Origin: Beduinella massiliensis
GTDB lineage: Bacteria > Bacillota > Clostridia > Christensenellales > Aristaeellaceae
Length of the DNA stretch: 64,000 nucleotides
Direction: 5' to 3'
Assembly (NCBI RefSeq): GCF_900199405.1
Contig: NZ_LT963430.1
Location: forward strand, 1 to 64,000
In this document: piece by piece, positions 1-8,466 of the stretch
Layout: each line of letters starts with the position of its first letter
Position numbering within the stretch: the first letter of the stretch is position 1
Position numbers and translations under genes: made by a program
The notes under the pieces: model-generated
Told to the model about the DNA's origin: nothing
Databases searched by the model: none
The model's input: only the letters and a program-made list of their open reading frames with translations

Positions 1-118
<118 letters not shown>

Positions 119-296
119 CCTTTATCTCCTCTTGGTGTTCCGGTTTGCACCGGCTCACAAAAGATTCAAAACTCTTCTCAGAATTAACTGTCTTTTCCTT
201 GCGTTTGCGTTTCTTTTCTCTATTCTGTATCGTTTTCAAGGATCGTTTCTGTGCAGCTTGCGAGAAGTTTTTCACTCGCTCGCTGACAGCTTGATT
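119..296 (-). other. rRNA operon leader
   Basis: This is the transcribed leader between the rRNA promoter and the 16S 5' end. On the minus strand it includes a CCTTGAAAACGATACAG stretch resembling the leader segments found before 16S in many Clostridia, which take part in antitermination and in pairing for RNase III processing. No reading frame here looks like a real protein. Confidence 0.6.
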
Positions 297-325
297 AGTA
301 TACCAAACTCCTCTCCTTTTGTCAA
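297..325 (-). promoter_or_regulatory. rRNA operon promoter
   Basis: On the minus strand, a perfect -35 TTGACA (320-325) and a near-perfect -10 TATACT (297-302) are separated by exactly 17 bases, pointing at the 16S gene about 180 bases downstream. It is one of the best sigma-A type promoters in the window, as expected for an rRNA operon. Confidence 0.88.
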
Positions 326-420
326 CGCTTTTTGAAAGCTTTTTTCGCCTTTTTCGCATGCTTTTCGTCTCTTCGGCACCCTGTACATCCTCTTCCAGCT
401 TCTCATAGGCAACTTGTCTA

Positions 421-453
421 AAGAAATAGGGCTGACGCAATCGCGTCAGCCCG
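421..453 (-). terminator. Intrinsic terminator after the small membrane protein gene
   Basis: A perfect 10-bp stem, GGGCTGACGC/GCGTCAGCCC, with a 4-base loop lies at 430-453. On the minus strand it is followed by TATTTCTTT. It ends the minus-strand unit above and separates it from the rRNA promoter. Confidence 0.75.
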
Positions 454-464
454 CGGCGGGTACC

Positions 465-764
465 TTAGTCGATCGGAACTGGCATAGCGCCATCCGCGAC
501 GTCCTCAAATCCGCTTCCAAAGTCCTGCTGATCCTCTTCGCCCATGGCCAATGCAGCGATCTCTTCCTCCGTCAGGCCAGCGAGCGGATCGTCCGCGTTC
601 GGATCGATTCCGTCCGGGTCATAAGAAGGGATGTCCGTCACCATAGGGGAGGGCGACGGCAGCGGCACCTCAGGGCTCGATGGCTTCAGCAAGAAGATCG
701 CGCTGACCGTAGCGACCAGCAGCACGACGAGCACCACCAGCAGGATGATAAGGTTCCGGTTCAA
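465..764 (-). CDS. Small single-pass membrane protein of unknown function
   Basis: A 99-residue protein. Residues 4-27 form one strongly hydrophobic helix (runs of L, V and I) just after a short basic N-terminus, so it is probably anchored with the C-terminus outside. The tail is rich in Pro, Ser, Asp and Glu, carries the segment EEEIAALAMGEEDQQDF, and looks disordered. The start is a TTG at 764, chosen because AGAGGAGG lies about nine bases upstream. It follows hpf by 43 bases on the same strand and ends at a clear terminator, so it may be co-transcribed with hpf. I do not recognise a family. Confidence 0.6.
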   Translation of the reverse strand: MNRNLIILLVVLVVLLVATVSAIFLLKPSSPEVPLPSPSPMVTDIPSYDPDGIDPNADDPLAGLTEEEIAALAMGEEDQQDFGSGFEDVADGAMPVPID

Positions 765-807
765 CGGCGTCGCCTCCTCTCAGCGTCTCCATTTCCATAG
801 CAGGGGG

Positions 808-1344
808 TCAACCAATTTCGATCAGGCCGTAATCGCCGTCATTGCGACGATAGACCGTGCAGACCTGCTTGTTATCCGCGTTGTAGAACGTGAAGAATGT
901 ATGTCCCAGCAGGTTCATTTCCAATATAGCGTCCTGCACGCTCATGGGTTTGCTCTCATAGTGCTTGATCTTGACCACGGCATAAGGCTCGTCCGGCTCC
1001 TCCGCCGCAGCGTCCGGTGCAAGCTCCGGCACCTCGCGCAGACGGCGGTTGATGCGGGTCTTGTGCTTCTTGATCTGGCGCTCCAGAATATCGATACCCT
1101 TATCCAGGGCGGGCAGTGAAAGATCGCGTTCCTCGTTCTCCGTGCGCATCTGATGACCCCCATATGGCATGGTGATCTCGACCTTATAAATCCCCTTGCG
1201 CTCGGTGATCTTTACCACAATCGTGGAGGCATCCTCTTCCTCGCTGCGGTAGTAAGCGTCCAGGCGCTGATGCAGCTTTTTTTCCATCGTGTCCAGGACA
1301 TTCTGGGGAACGTGGGCATCCTTTGTGACGAAACGAACGATCAT
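808..1344 (-). CDS. hpf: Ribosome hibernation promoting factor, long form
   Basis: A 178-residue HPF/YfiA-family protein. Residues 1-100 are the beta-alpha-beta ribosome-binding domain (MIVRFVTKD..., ITERKGIYKVEITM), which sits in the 30S decoding and tRNA path. A charged linker leads to residues 120-178, the dimerisation domain (VVKIKHYESKPMSVQDA, NLLGHTFFTFYNA), which makes long HPF able to pair two 70S ribosomes into inactive 100S dimers in stationary phase. The start at 1344 is chosen because AAAGGAGG lies seven bases upstream and the family begins there; an open frame extends further upstream but has no such support. It has its own promoter. Confidence 0.95.
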   Translation of the reverse strand: MIVRFVTKDAHVPQNVLDTMEKKLHQRLDAYYRSEEEDASTIVVKITERKGIYKVEITMPYGGHQMRTENEERDLSLPALDKGIDILERQIKKHKTRINRRLREVPELAPDAAAEEPDEPYAVVKIKHYESKPMSVQDAILEMNLLGHTFFTFYNADNKQVCTVYRRNDGDYGLIEIG

Positions 1345-1420
1345 TTGAAAGCCTCCTTTGGGAATCATGTTGCGGCATCTTTCTTTATGCCAGCTTTCAA
1401 AGCCTCCTCGATTTGCTTTT

Positions 1421-1449
1421 ATTATACCGTATCGCCAGACGAAAAGCAA
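1421..1449 (-). promoter_or_regulatory. Promoter of hpf
   Basis: On the minus strand, -35 TTGCTT (1444-1449) and a perfect -10 TATAAT (1421-1426) lie 17 bases apart, giving an mRNA with about 70 bases of leader before the hpf start. Confidence 0.75.
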
Positions 1450-1489
1450 CTGACTTGTCCACAGTTCATAAAGAAGCCACAATCCAGGA

Positions 1490-1518
1490 TTGACGCATGC
1501 GCGGGAACGTGATAAACT
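1490..1518 (+). promoter_or_regulatory. Promoter of the leader ORF and ABC-2 exporter operon
   Basis: -35 TTGACG (1490-1495) and -10 TAAACT (1513-1518) are separated by 17 bases on the plus strand. Transcription would start near 1525 and run through the leader ORF and the hairpin at 1711-1743 before the exporter genes. Confidence 0.75.
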
Positions 1519-1552
1519 AAAGAAACATTCTCGTATGAAAGGGGGGAGACGC

Positions 1553-1693
1553 ATGCGACGCGTGTTCAAGCAGTCGAGCCTTTGGCAGAACATCGCCTAT
1601 ATTGCCATTCAGACAGGTAATCTGGCCGGGTCCTTATTAAAGTGCGCCCAAATTGCATCCGCAATGCGTCCCGGCCCCTCAAGTACAGCCTGA
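1553..1693 (+). CDS. 46-residue leader ORF upstream of the ABC-2 exporter
   Basis: A 46-codon frame beginning MRRVFKQSSLWQNIAY, with AAAGGGGGG seven to eight bases before the ATG, placed 35 bases after a good promoter. It ends 18 bases before a strong terminator hairpin that precedes the exporter genes. Position and spacing fit a regulatory leader peptide whose translation influences the terminator, but it could also be a short protein in its own right. Inside it, GGCCGGG (1624-1630) can pair with CCCGGCC (1670-1676), and also partly with the left arm of the terminator, so an alternative RNA fold is possible. No family recognised. Confidence 0.5.
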   Translation: MRRVFKQSSLWQNIAYIAIQTGNLAGSLLKCAQIASAMRPGPSSTA

Positions 1694-1710
1694 TTCAGTC
1701 TGTCCTTACG

Positions 1711-1748
1711 TGCCCGGTGCGTCCGTTTGCGGTGCACCGGGCATTTTT
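1711..1748 (+). terminator. Terminator/attenuator before the ABC-2 exporter genes
   Basis: A 10-bp perfect stem, TGCCCGGTGC (1711-1720) and GCACCGGGCA (1734-1743), is followed at once by TTTTT. It lies between the promoter with its leader ORF and the first exporter gene, with no other promoter evident downstream. Transcription of the exporter must therefore pass it, which is the arrangement expected for attenuation. Confidence 0.75.
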
Positions 1749-1775
1749 CTGCCCAAATAAAAGGAGGAATGCCTC

Positions 1776-2561
1776 TTGAAACGCTTTTTTGCCACATCTT
1801 CGCTCTGCGCGCGCCAGGTGCTGGACGGCAACCTGCTCGGCGTAGGCGGCGAATACGCCGTGCGCTTTTTGCAGTTCCTGTTGCTGACGCTCATCTGGCG
1901 CGCCCTCGCGTCGAGCGGAGCAGACCTGGGCGGCATGACGCTGCCTACGCTTCTCACCTATTCGCTGATGGCCTCCGTCTGGCGTCAGCAGCTCAACATC
2001 CTCACCCCTGCCACCTCGGCACTGTGGGAGGGTTCGCTCATCGGACGCTTCACGCGCCCCATGTCCATCCTGCAAAGCCTAGCAGCCGAGACCATCGGCC
2101 GTTGGTGGGTACCCGTCTTCCTGTTTTACGGGCTCCCTGTCTGGCTGCTCTCCCCGCTGATCGGCATATCGCCGCTGCCGCGAAGCATTTCCTGCGGCCT
2201 GCTCTCCCTGCTCAGCCTCGCCCTGAGTGCCTCGCTCGGGTTCGCGCTCGACCTGTGCTTTTCCGCGCTGGCGATGCGGCTCAAAAACGGCTGCTGGGCT
2301 GCGACGCAGGTACGGGAAGCGATTTATGAGCTCTGCTCCGGAGCGGTCATCCCCTTCGCGCTGATGCCCGCGTCCGTCGGCCGGGCCTTTGCGCTGATGC
2401 CCCTCGGCTCCATCGCCAGCGCGCCGCTTTCTATCTACATCGGAAGCAGCGATCCGCTGCCTCTGCTCGCGCTGCAGGCCGTGTGGAATCTCACGCTCTG
2501 GCCGCTTGCGCTCTTCATCTTTAGAAAAAGCAGGGAAAGGATGGTGTCCTATGGCGGTTAA
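1776..2561 (+). CDS. ABC-2 type exporter permease (COG4587-like)
   Basis: A 261-residue polytopic membrane protein with about six hydrophobic helices (near residues 25-45, 60-75, 110-130, 145-170, 190-210 and 235-252). The gene order with the next two genes, permease-permease-ATPase, matches the COG4587/COG3694/COG4586 exporter modules of Bacillota. It would form half of the membrane channel; the substrate is unknown. The start is a TTG at 1776 with AAAGGAGG eight bases upstream. It overlaps the next gene by 11 bases, indicating translational coupling. Expression probably depends on the attenuator just upstream. Confidence 0.82.
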   Translation: MKRFFATSSLCARQVLDGNLLGVGGEYAVRFLQFLLLTLIWRALASSGADLGGMTLPTLLTYSLMASVWRQQLNILTPATSALWEGSLIGRFTRPMSILQSLAAETIGRWWVPVFLFYGLPVWLLSPLIGISPLPRSISCGLLSLLSLALSASLGFALDLCFSALAMRLKNGCWAATQVREAIYELCSGAVIPFALMPASVGRAFALMPLGSIASAPLSIYIGSSDPLPLLALQAVWNLTLWPLALFIFRKSRERMVSYGG

Positions 2562-3381
2562 AATCAGGACGCTGCTGCGCCTTTACCGCGTGTATGCGCG
2601 CATGGATGTCCTATGGTTTCTGCGCGACACGCGCTACTGCCTGCTACAAATGGCCGCGGACGTCGTGAGCGCAGCGGCTTGCGTATCCGGCGTCTTCCTG
2701 CTCGCTTCCCGCTTTGACGGGTTGGGCGGCATGAGCCGCGCCGAAGTGCTCTTCCTGCTCGGATACGCGACGATCGTGGACGGCCTGTACATGCTGTTGT
2801 TTGCGAGCAACAACATCGGCCAGATCAGCCGCATCATCGGGCGCGGTCAGCTCGACCACTGCGTGCTGCAGCCTGTTCCCATCTGGATACAGCTGCTCTC
2901 CTCCGGCTTTGCGCCCGTCTCCGGGTCCAGCATGCTGCTGTGCGGGGCGGCGCTGACCGCCTACGCCGCGCACGCCGGCGGCCTTTGCGTAAACGTTCCG
3001 CTGCTCGCGCTATGCACGCTGTGCTCATGCGCGATCATCATCAGCGTCGTTTGCCTCATCTCCTGCCTCGCGTTTTACGCGCCCGCCGCCGCGGAGGAAA
3101 TTGCCTCGGACGCGCGCGGCCTCTTCGGCGAAATGAAGGGCTATCCGCTGGGCGGCCTGGCCCCCGCATTTCAGGCGGTGCTGTGCACGGCGCTCCCCAT
3201 CGGTCTGACCGGCTGGCTGCCCGCGCAGGCGCTGCTCGGCCGTGCCGGAGCGTCCGCATACCTGCTTCTTTTTGCGGCCTCCGCAATCCTGATTTTCCTT
3301 ACACAGTGCGTCTTTCGGAAAGGAATGAACTATTATGCAATCAACGGCTGCAGCCGTTACTCCGGCTTTGGACATCGCTGA
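2551..3381 (+). CDS. ABC-2 type exporter permease (COG3694/DUF990-like)
   Basis: A 276-residue membrane protein starting MAVKIRTLLRLYRVYARMDVLW; the cytoplasmic N-terminus followed by six helices and the YRVYARMDVLWFLRDTRY opening is typical of the ABC-2 (DUF990) permease partner. The ATG at 2551 is preceded by AGGGAAAGG about ten bases upstream and overlaps the end of the first permease gene. The 3' end overlaps the ATPase gene by 47 bases. It should pair with the preceding permease as the second half of the channel; what it exports cannot be read from sequence. Confidence 0.82.
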   Translation: MAVKIRTLLRLYRVYARMDVLWFLRDTRYCLLQMAADVVSAAACVSGVFLLASRFDGLGGMSRAEVLFLLGYATIVDGLYMLLFASNNIGQISRIIGRGQLDHCVLQPVPIWIQLLSSGFAPVSGSSMLLCGAALTAYAAHAGGLCVNVPLLALCTLCSCAIIISVVCLISCLAFYAPAAAEEIASDARGLFGEMKGYPLGGLAPAFQAVLCTALPIGLTGWLPAQALLGRAGASAYLLLFAASAILIFLTQCVFRKGMNYYAINGCSRYSGFGHR

Positions 3382-4345
3382 CGTCAGCAAGATCTATCAG
3401 CAGTGGCAGCGCACAGGGCGCATGCGCGACATCGTCAAAAACCTGATCCACCCCGAAAAGCGGGAGGTTGCCGCCCTCTCCCACCTGTCGCTTCGCGTAA
3501 TGCCCGGCGAGTTCGTCGCCTACGCAGGCGCAAACGGCGCGGGGAAGTCCACGACGATCAAGCTGCTTTCCGGCATCCTGTCGCCTACATCCGGCGCAGT
3601 GCGCGTATTGGGGTTGGACCCCGCGAAAGATCGCGTGGAGCTGATGCGCCGCATCGGCGTGTGCTTCGGCCAGCGGACGGAGCTGTGGTGGGATCACCCG
3701 ATCATCACCAGCTTTGAATGGAAGCGCGACGTATGGGATATCCCCGCAGACGTCTACGCGCGCAACCTGGCGATGGTGACCGACCTGTTGGACCTGAAGG
3801 AAATTCTGCACACGTTTGCGCGCGAGCTCAGCCTCGGCCAGCGTATGCGTGCGGACCTGGGCATGCTGCTGTTGCATTCGCCCTCCGTCGTGTTCCTGGA
3901 CGAGCCGACACTGGGGCTGGACGTGCTTGCCAAGCAGCAGATGATCGCCTTCCTGCGGCGAATCAACCGCGAGGAGGGCGTTACGATCGTGGTCACCAGC
4001 CACGACATGGACGATCTAGAGGCTATGGCGCAGCGCATCGTGCTTCTGCGAAACGGCGAAATCGCCTTCGACGGGGATTTCGCCGCGCTGCGCCGTGCGG
4101 CGGGCGGGTATGCCCGCATTCGCGTGCGCGCACCGGGCGACGCCCCCGCTGTCTCCGGGGCTGCCTATCTGTCTACGCAGGGCGGCGTACACGAGTACGC
4201 CTTCGACCGCACACAGGTGGGCGTTCATGACCTCCTCGCGTCCCTCGCCGGCTGCGCCCAAATCGAGGACATCGAGATCGGCAAAGCGCCCATCGAAGAC
4301 ATCATTGCCGGGATGTACCGGGAGTGGAAGGGCGAAAAGCGTTAA
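3335..4345 (+). CDS. ABC transporter ATP-binding protein (COG4586-like)
   Basis: A 336-residue ATPase with Walker A GANGAGKS (residues 65-72), signature LSLGQ (165-169), Walker B VVFLDE (185-190) and the switch His in VVTSHDMDDLEAMA. The family-typical insertion before Walker A (QWQRTGRMRDIVKNLIHPEKRE) and the segment IGVCFGQRTELWWDHP are marks of the COG4586 subgroup, which partners paired COG4587/COG3694 permeases. About 100 extra C-terminal residues form the usual accessory domain. It is the last gene of the operon and is followed by a strong bidirectional terminator. Confidence 0.9.
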   Translation: MQSTAAAVTPALDIADVSKIYQQWQRTGRMRDIVKNLIHPEKREVAALSHLSLRVMPGEFVAYAGANGAGKSTTIKLLSGILSPTSGAVRVLGLDPAKDRVELMRRIGVCFGQRTELWWDHPIITSFEWKRDVWDIPADVYARNLAMVTDLLDLKEILHTFARELSLGQRMRADLGMLLLHSPSVVFLDEPTLGLDVLAKQQMIAFLRRINREEGVTIVVTSHDMDDLEAMAQRIVLLRNGEIAFDGDFAALRRAAGGYARIRVRAPGDAPAVSGAAYLSTQGGVHEYAFDRTQVGVHDLLASLAGCAQIEDIEIGKAPIEDIIAGMYREWKGEKR

Positions 4346-4350
4346 CGCCA

Positions 4351-4400
4351 AAAAATCGCTGCCCCCGGCGGGACAAATGTCCCGCCGGGGGCAGCTTTCT
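4351..4400. terminator. Bidirectional terminator between the exporter operon and catalase
   Basis: A perfect 17-bp stem (4359-4375 with 4378-4394; arms CTGCCCCCGGCGGGACA and its complement) with a 2-base apex. On the minus strand it is followed by GATTTTTT, and on the plus strand by CTTTCT. It serves the two convergent genes on either side. Confidence 0.9.
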
Positions 4401-4424
4401 GCGTACGATTTCTTCTTGGGGTTG

Positions 4425-5921
4425 TCAACAAGTGGCTGCAATCAGGCTCTTTTGATCTCCCTCGGCCAGCTCCTTCACCTTTTTCATGTCGAGTCCGAGC
4501 GCTGCCGTCATGCGCTCTCCGTACGCCTTGTCCGCCCAATAGCAATGCACGGCATGGCGATACTTGACGTTATCGGTCACGGGCGCGATATTTCGCGCTG
4601 TATTCCCGATGAGCAGCGCGCGCTGCTCTTCCGTCATGACGCGCCACAGGTCGCCGCCCGCGCGGAAGCAATCGTCCGTAGGATCGTCCTGCGGGTCGTA
4701 GGCGTACATCGCGCCGGAAAGGTCGAGCGGCGGTTCCATCACGTCCGGCTGCGCCGCCCATACGCCCTGGCTGTTCGGGGTATAGGCCGGCGCGCCGCCG
4801 TAATTGCCGTCTACGCGCATGAATCCATCGCGGTGATAGTCGTTCACCTCGCAGCGCGCGCGGTTTACGGGAATCTGGTTGTAGTTGACGCCAAGCCGAT
4901 AGCGCTGTGCGTCCCCATAGACGAACAGGCGGCCCTGAAGGAATTTATCCGGCGAAAAACCGATGCCCGGGACGACGTGCGCGGGCGTGAAGGCCGCCTG
5001 CTCGACCTCGGCGAAGTAGTTTTCAGGATTCCGGTTGAGCTCGAGCACGCCGACCTCGTGCAGCGGGTATTCCGCGTGCCGCCAGATCTTCGTGATGTCG
5101 AACGGGTTCTCATAGTGCTTCTTCGCCTGCTCCTCGGTCATGATTTGCACGTACATCGTCCAGCGCGGGAAGTCGCCCTTTTCGATAGACTCGTACAGAT
5201 CGCGGCCGTGGCTCTCGCGGTCGTTTGCGATCAATTCCGCCGCCTGCCCGTCGGTGAGGTTCTTAATCCCCTGCTGTGTCTTAAAGTGGAATTTACACCA
5301 GACGCGTTCGTTCTTTTCATTGTACAGGCTGTACGTGTGCTCACCGTAAAAGTGCATGTGCCTAAAGGACGCCGGGATGCCGCGGTCGGACATGACGATC
5401 GTCGTCTGATGGAACGTCTCCGGCAGCAGCGTCCAAAAATCCCAGTTGTTCTGGGCCGATCGCATGCCCGTCCTCGGGTCGCGCTTGACCGCGCGGTTGA
5501 GATCCGGGAAGTTGTGCACGTCGCGCAGGAAGAAGGTCGGCGTGTTGTTGCCTACCAGGTCCCAGTTGCCCTCCTCCGTGTAAAACTTAACCGCGACGCC
5601 TCGGATGTCGCGCTCGGCGTCCGCCGCGCCGCGCTCGCCCGCGACGGTCGAAAACCGAAGAAACAGGTCCGTCTTCGCGCCCTTCTGCAGCACCTTAGCG
5701 CGCGTCCATTCTGAAATGTCGTGCGTGACGGTGAGGCATCCATAGGCGCCCCATCCCTTCGCATGCATGCGGCGCTCTGGAATGACCTCGCGGTCAAAGT
5801 GCGCCAGCTTCTCCAGCAGCCATACGTCCTGCATCATGACCGGGCCGCGCGGCCCGGCGGTCAGCGAGTGCTCGTTTTCCGCGACCGGCGCGCCCGCCTC
5901 GTTCGTCAGTTTACGTTCCAT
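4425..5921 (-). CDS. katA: Monofunctional haem catalase, clade 3 size
   Basis: A 498-residue catalase breaking hydrogen peroxide into water and oxygen. Visible residues: catalytic His53 in [11 protein letters not shown], the distal Asn in [14 protein letters not shown] (about 125), and the proximal Tyr haem ligand in [18 protein letters not shown]. The length fits small-subunit catalases. No signal peptide, so cytoplasmic. The ATG at 5921 is preceded by GGAGGT at a normal distance. It is a single-gene unit with its own strong promoter at 5992-6020 and a terminator at 4351-4400, fitting stress-regulated expression. Confidence 0.97.
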   Translation of the reverse strand: MERKLTNEAGAPVAENEHSLTAGPRGPVMMQDVWLLEKLAHFDREVIPERRMHAKGWGAYGCLTVTHDISEWTRAKVLQKGAKTDLFLRFSTVAGERGAADAERDIRGVAVKFYTEEGNWDLVGNNTPTFFLRDVHNFPDLNRAVKRDPRTGMRSAQNNWDFWTLLPETFHQTTIVMSDRGIPASFRHMHFYGEHTYSLYNEKNERVWCKFHFKTQQGIKNLTDGQAAELIANDRESHGRDLYESIEKGDFPRWTMYVQIMTEEQAKKHYENPFDITKIWRHAEYPLHEVGVLELNRNPENYFAEVEQAAFTPAHVVPGIGFSPDKFLQGRLFVYGDAQRYRLGVNYNQIPVNRARCEVNDYHRDGFMRVDGNYGGAPAYTPNSQGVWAAQPDVMEPPLDLSGAMYAYDPQDDPTDDCFRAGGDLWRVMTEEQRALLIGNTARNIAPVTDNVKYRHAVHCYWADKAYGERMTAALGLDMKKVKELAEGDQKSLIAATC

Positions 5922-5987
5922 TTTTTAAACCTCCATCTTTCGTTGTCGGTCGGTTCGCGCCCCTGCGCCGTCTGTTTTGTTCTTTAC

Positions 5988-6020
5988 TGTAACTATAGTC
6001 ATTACATTTGGGTTTGTCAA
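5988..6020 (-). promoter_or_regulatory. katA promoter with overlapping palindrome
   Basis: On the minus strand, -35 TTGACA (6015-6020), 17 bases, then -10 TATAGT (5992-5997). The -10 sits inside TGTAA-N9-TTACA (5988-6006), a candidate repressor site placed so that binding would block polymerase. It does not match the classical PerR box closely, so the regulator is left open. Confidence 0.75.
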
Positions 6021-6100
6021 GCGATTTGCGGAAATTTTTGAGAACTATTATCAAATATTTGCGTCGTATAAAATTGGTTGTCAGAATTGTTCTCACAAAG

Positions 6101-6130
6101 TAAAAAGGCCACGCTTTTTTCGCGTGACCT
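6101..6130 (-). terminator. Terminator of the secreted SH3-like protein gene
   Basis: On the minus strand, AGGTCACGC pairs with GCGTGGCCT (one G-T pair), followed by TTTTTAC. The remaining stretch between here and the katA promoter (6021-6100) is AT-rich with no gene. Confidence 0.8.
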
Positions 6131-6207
6131 CGATTTCGTAAAATTCATCCGGAGCTGTACAATGCGGCGCATGCTATCCAGCACGCCGCCGCGTGAAGCG
6201 GCGACCG

Positions 6208-7200
6208 TTAGAAGGGAGAATCTGCACCGTAGGATTTAAATGGGATGACCCCTTCAGGGTTCTGAACGGCCATCGCATCGTACTTGTCCATCAACGCATA
6301 AGCCTCTTCCTCCGAGATTACCGTATCGTTGCCGGTATCCAGATCCCTGTCCCTTGTAAAATACCAAACCACATCCTGCGCCTCTTCGTCGTAGTCGCTG
6401 ATCACGCCCTCCCGCACGACAAGCTCCGCCCCGACGAGGTCGAGAATGTAATTCCTTGAAAAGGCAGCTCCGTCAGAACCCTGGTTGACAAAGCCTCCGT
6501 CATTGCTCAAGTAATAGGTGTTTCTTGTCCATCCCTCCATCACCCAAAGGGGGGATCCGTTTAACAAAGTGTATAATTGATACACCTCGCCATCAAGGCC
6601 CATGATGAGCAACTCATCCGTTCCATTTCCATCCACATCTTGCAGCATGTAACCCGTCTGTTCCATATCCGCCTGATAGGGCTCGCAAAAGAGCCCGAGC
6701 ATGTCTTCAAGCTTCCATTCGTCGTGGAGCGCTTCATAGTACGTATCGAGAATTTGCGCATATGAATCCCACTGTCTGCTCTCTTGTGGGGAGAAGGGCT
6801 CGCTTTCAAAGACGCCGTCTTCATACGCTTCCGCACCGCATGCGCAATCAATGTAGTCCGTATCGACCCAGCCTTCCATACCCGCCCAGGAATCCGGACT
6901 GGACGAATCCGCCTGCGTCACCCGAATGCGCGCCCAATTTCCGGATATTTCAAGCAGCATAAAACAATCGGCCTGTTCCAAATGCCCGCGTACGTCGGCA
7001 CCCTGGACTTTCGTCCTGACTTTTACATAATTTCCGGTGCACGCGAGATCCTCCGCGTAGACATGGCGTTCAAGGTGCTGCGCGTGATTTATAGAATCCG
7101 CCTTGGTTTCGATTCCCCTGGCTTTCTCGGCTCCTGCGTCGAGTGCAAAAGCCAGAACCAGGATGGTCAGAATGACGGACGCCGCTTTCTTCACGTTCAA
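6208..7200 (-). CDS. Secreted protein with SH3-like region, function unknown
   Basis: A 330-residue exported protein. Residues 1-24 are a signal peptide (MNVKKAASVILTILVLAFALDAGA) without a lipobox Cys. Residues 45-120 resemble a bacterial SH3 domain (VKVRTKVQGADVRGHLEQAD, WARIRVTQ, GWVDTDYID), often a cell-wall binding module. Residues 150-250 contain the segment YMLQDVDGNGTDELLIMG, a DxDGNGxDE repeat seen in FG-GAP or calcium-binding folds. It is transcribed alone, between its own terminator and that of trpS. Base composition is a little more AT-rich than that of the neighbours. The function is not inferred beyond envelope location. Confidence 0.7.
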   Translation of the reverse strand: MNVKKAASVILTILVLAFALDAGAEKARGIETKADSINHAQHLERHVYAEDLACTGNYVKVRTKVQGADVRGHLEQADCFMLLEISGNWARIRVTQADSSSPDSWAGMEGWVDTDYIDCACGAEAYEDGVFESEPFSPQESRQWDSYAQILDTYYEALHDEWKLEDMLGLFCEPYQADMEQTGYMLQDVDGNGTDELLIMGLDGEVYQLYTLLNGSPLWVMEGWTRNTYYLSNDGGFVNQGSDGAAFSRNYILDLVGAELVVREGVISDYDEEAQDVVWYFTRDRDLDTGNDTVISEEEAYALMDKYDAMAVQNPEGVIPFKSYGADSPF

Positions 7201-7233
7201 GCCTTCTTTCTGTGTTCACCGTCCACGATTATG

Positions 7234-7272
7234 AAAAAAGGCATGCGCATCGAAGCCTCTCATGCCTTTTTT
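7234..7272 (-). terminator. Terminator of trpS
   Basis: A perfect 12-bp inverted repeat, AAAAAAGGCATG (7234-7245) and CATGCCTTTTTT (7261-7272). It is symmetric in sequence, but only trpS on the minus strand runs into it. Confidence 0.88.
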
Positions 7273-7300
7273 GAGGTTCTTTCGGTCTTCCGCCGCCTTT

Positions 7301-8320
7301 TTACCTGACCGGAAGTACATAGCCGATCTTCTTCATGACCTTTTGCAGCGTGCGGTTGGCGATGCGTCCGGCGCGCTCCGCGCCGTCCTTCATGACGCCT
7401 TCGAGGTACGCCTTATCCTTGACAATCCGGCCGTACTCCGCCTGAATGGGCGAAAGGGCTTCGATGACCGCGTCGGTTACGGTCTGCTTGAGCTCGCCGT
7501 AGCCTCTTCCCGCGAGCTCCGCACCCACTTCCTCCGGCTTTTTGCCGTTCAACGCGGCGAGGATCGCCAGCAGGTTGGAGACGCCCGGCTTGTTTTCCGG
7601 GTCAAAGCGAATCTCCGCGTCAGAATCGGTCACCGCGCGCTTAATCTTGCGGCGCACGTCGTCCGGGCCGTCGAGCATGCTGATGAAGCACTCGTCCGGA
7701 TCCGACTTGGACATCTTGCGCGTGGGCTCCTGTAGGGACATAACTCGCCCGCCGGTCTTGGGGATAAAGCCCTCGGGGATGGTGAACACGTCGCCATACA
7801 GGCCGTTGAAGCGCTGGGCGATGTCGCGGCAGATTTCGATGTGCTGCTTCTGATCCGCGCCCACGGGTACGAGGTCCGTCTGGTAGAGCAGGATGTCCGC
7901 GGCCATGAGCACGGGGTAGGTAAGAAGTCCCGCGTTGACGTTATCCGCGTGCTTCTGGCTTTTGTCCTTGAACTGGGTCATGCGCGAGAGTTCGCCCATG
8001 TAGGTGTAGCAGTTGAGCAGCCATGCGAGCTCCGCATGCGCAGGGACGTGCGACTGTAAATAGATGATGTTCTTCTGCGGGGCCAGTCCGATGGCCAGCA
8101 GCAACGCCGTCAGCTCCTGGGTCTGCCTGCGCAGCTTCGCAGGCTCCTGGCGCACGGTGATGGCGTGCAGATCGACGACCGAATAAATGCAGTCGTACTC
8201 GTCCTCCAGCAGCTTCCAGTTGCGCATCGCGCCGATATAATTGCCCAGCGTCGGCGTTCCCGACGGCTGAATGCCGGAATAAATGCGCTTTTTCGGCGCC
8301 GCAACCGCTTGATTCTCCAT
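7301..8320 (-). CDS. trpS: Tryptophanyl-tRNA synthetase
   Basis: A 339-residue class Ic synthetase that charges tRNA-Trp. The HIGH-like motif is PSGTPTLGNYIG (residues 19-30) and KMSKS is at 202-206 (RKMSKSDPDE). It has the usual length for short bacterial TrpRS. The ATG at 8320 is preferred over an upstream TTG because GGGAGGG lies at the right distance. Its promoter overlaps divergently with the upstream region of the TroA-like gene. There is no T-box or trp leader in the short upstream region. Confidence 0.97.
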   Translation of the reverse strand: MENQAVAAPKKRIYSGIQPSGTPTLGNYIGAMRNWKLLEDEYDCIYSVVDLHAITVRQEPAKLRRQTQELTALLLAIGLAPQKNIIYLQSHVPAHAELAWLLNCYTYMGELSRMTQFKDKSQKHADNVNAGLLTYPVLMAADILLYQTDLVPVGADQKQHIEICRDIAQRFNGLYGDVFTIPEGFIPKTGGRVMSLQEPTRKMSKSDPDECFISMLDGPDDVRRKIKRAVTDSDAEIRFDPENKPGVSNLLAILAALNGKKPEEVGAELAGRGYGELKQTVTDAVIEALSPIQAEYGRIVKDKAYLEGVMKDGAERAGRIANRTLQKVMKKIGYVLPVR

Positions 8321-8360
8321 GAAATGCCCTCCCAACTTCTACCGGGATTCATAATCACAA

Positions 8361-8389
8361 ATTTTATCACATCGTGGGCAGAACCGCAA
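8361..8389 (-). promoter_or_regulatory. Promoter of trpS
   Basis: On the minus strand, TTGCGG (8384-8389) and TAAAAT (8361-8366) are 17 bases apart. On the plus strand a perfect -10 TATAAT (8400-8405), with a poor -35, serves the divergent TroA-like gene, so the two promoters are packed within about 45 bases. Confidence 0.65.
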
Positions 8390-8466
8390 GGGCTCATGCT
8401 ATAATAGAAGGACAGCACCCTCCCTATCCTCACGAGGCCGTATCGGCCCACAAAGGAGATGCCTGC

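Noticed and set aside
4095-5714. Plus-strand open frame of 539 codons over catalase
   Set aside because: Antisense to katA and partly to the ABC ATPase end, with no recognisable protein features.
5988-6006. Classical PerR box at katA
   Set aside because: The palindrome TGTAA-N9-TTACA does not fit the TTATAAT-N-ATTATAA consensus closely enough; kept only as an unnamed operator candidate.
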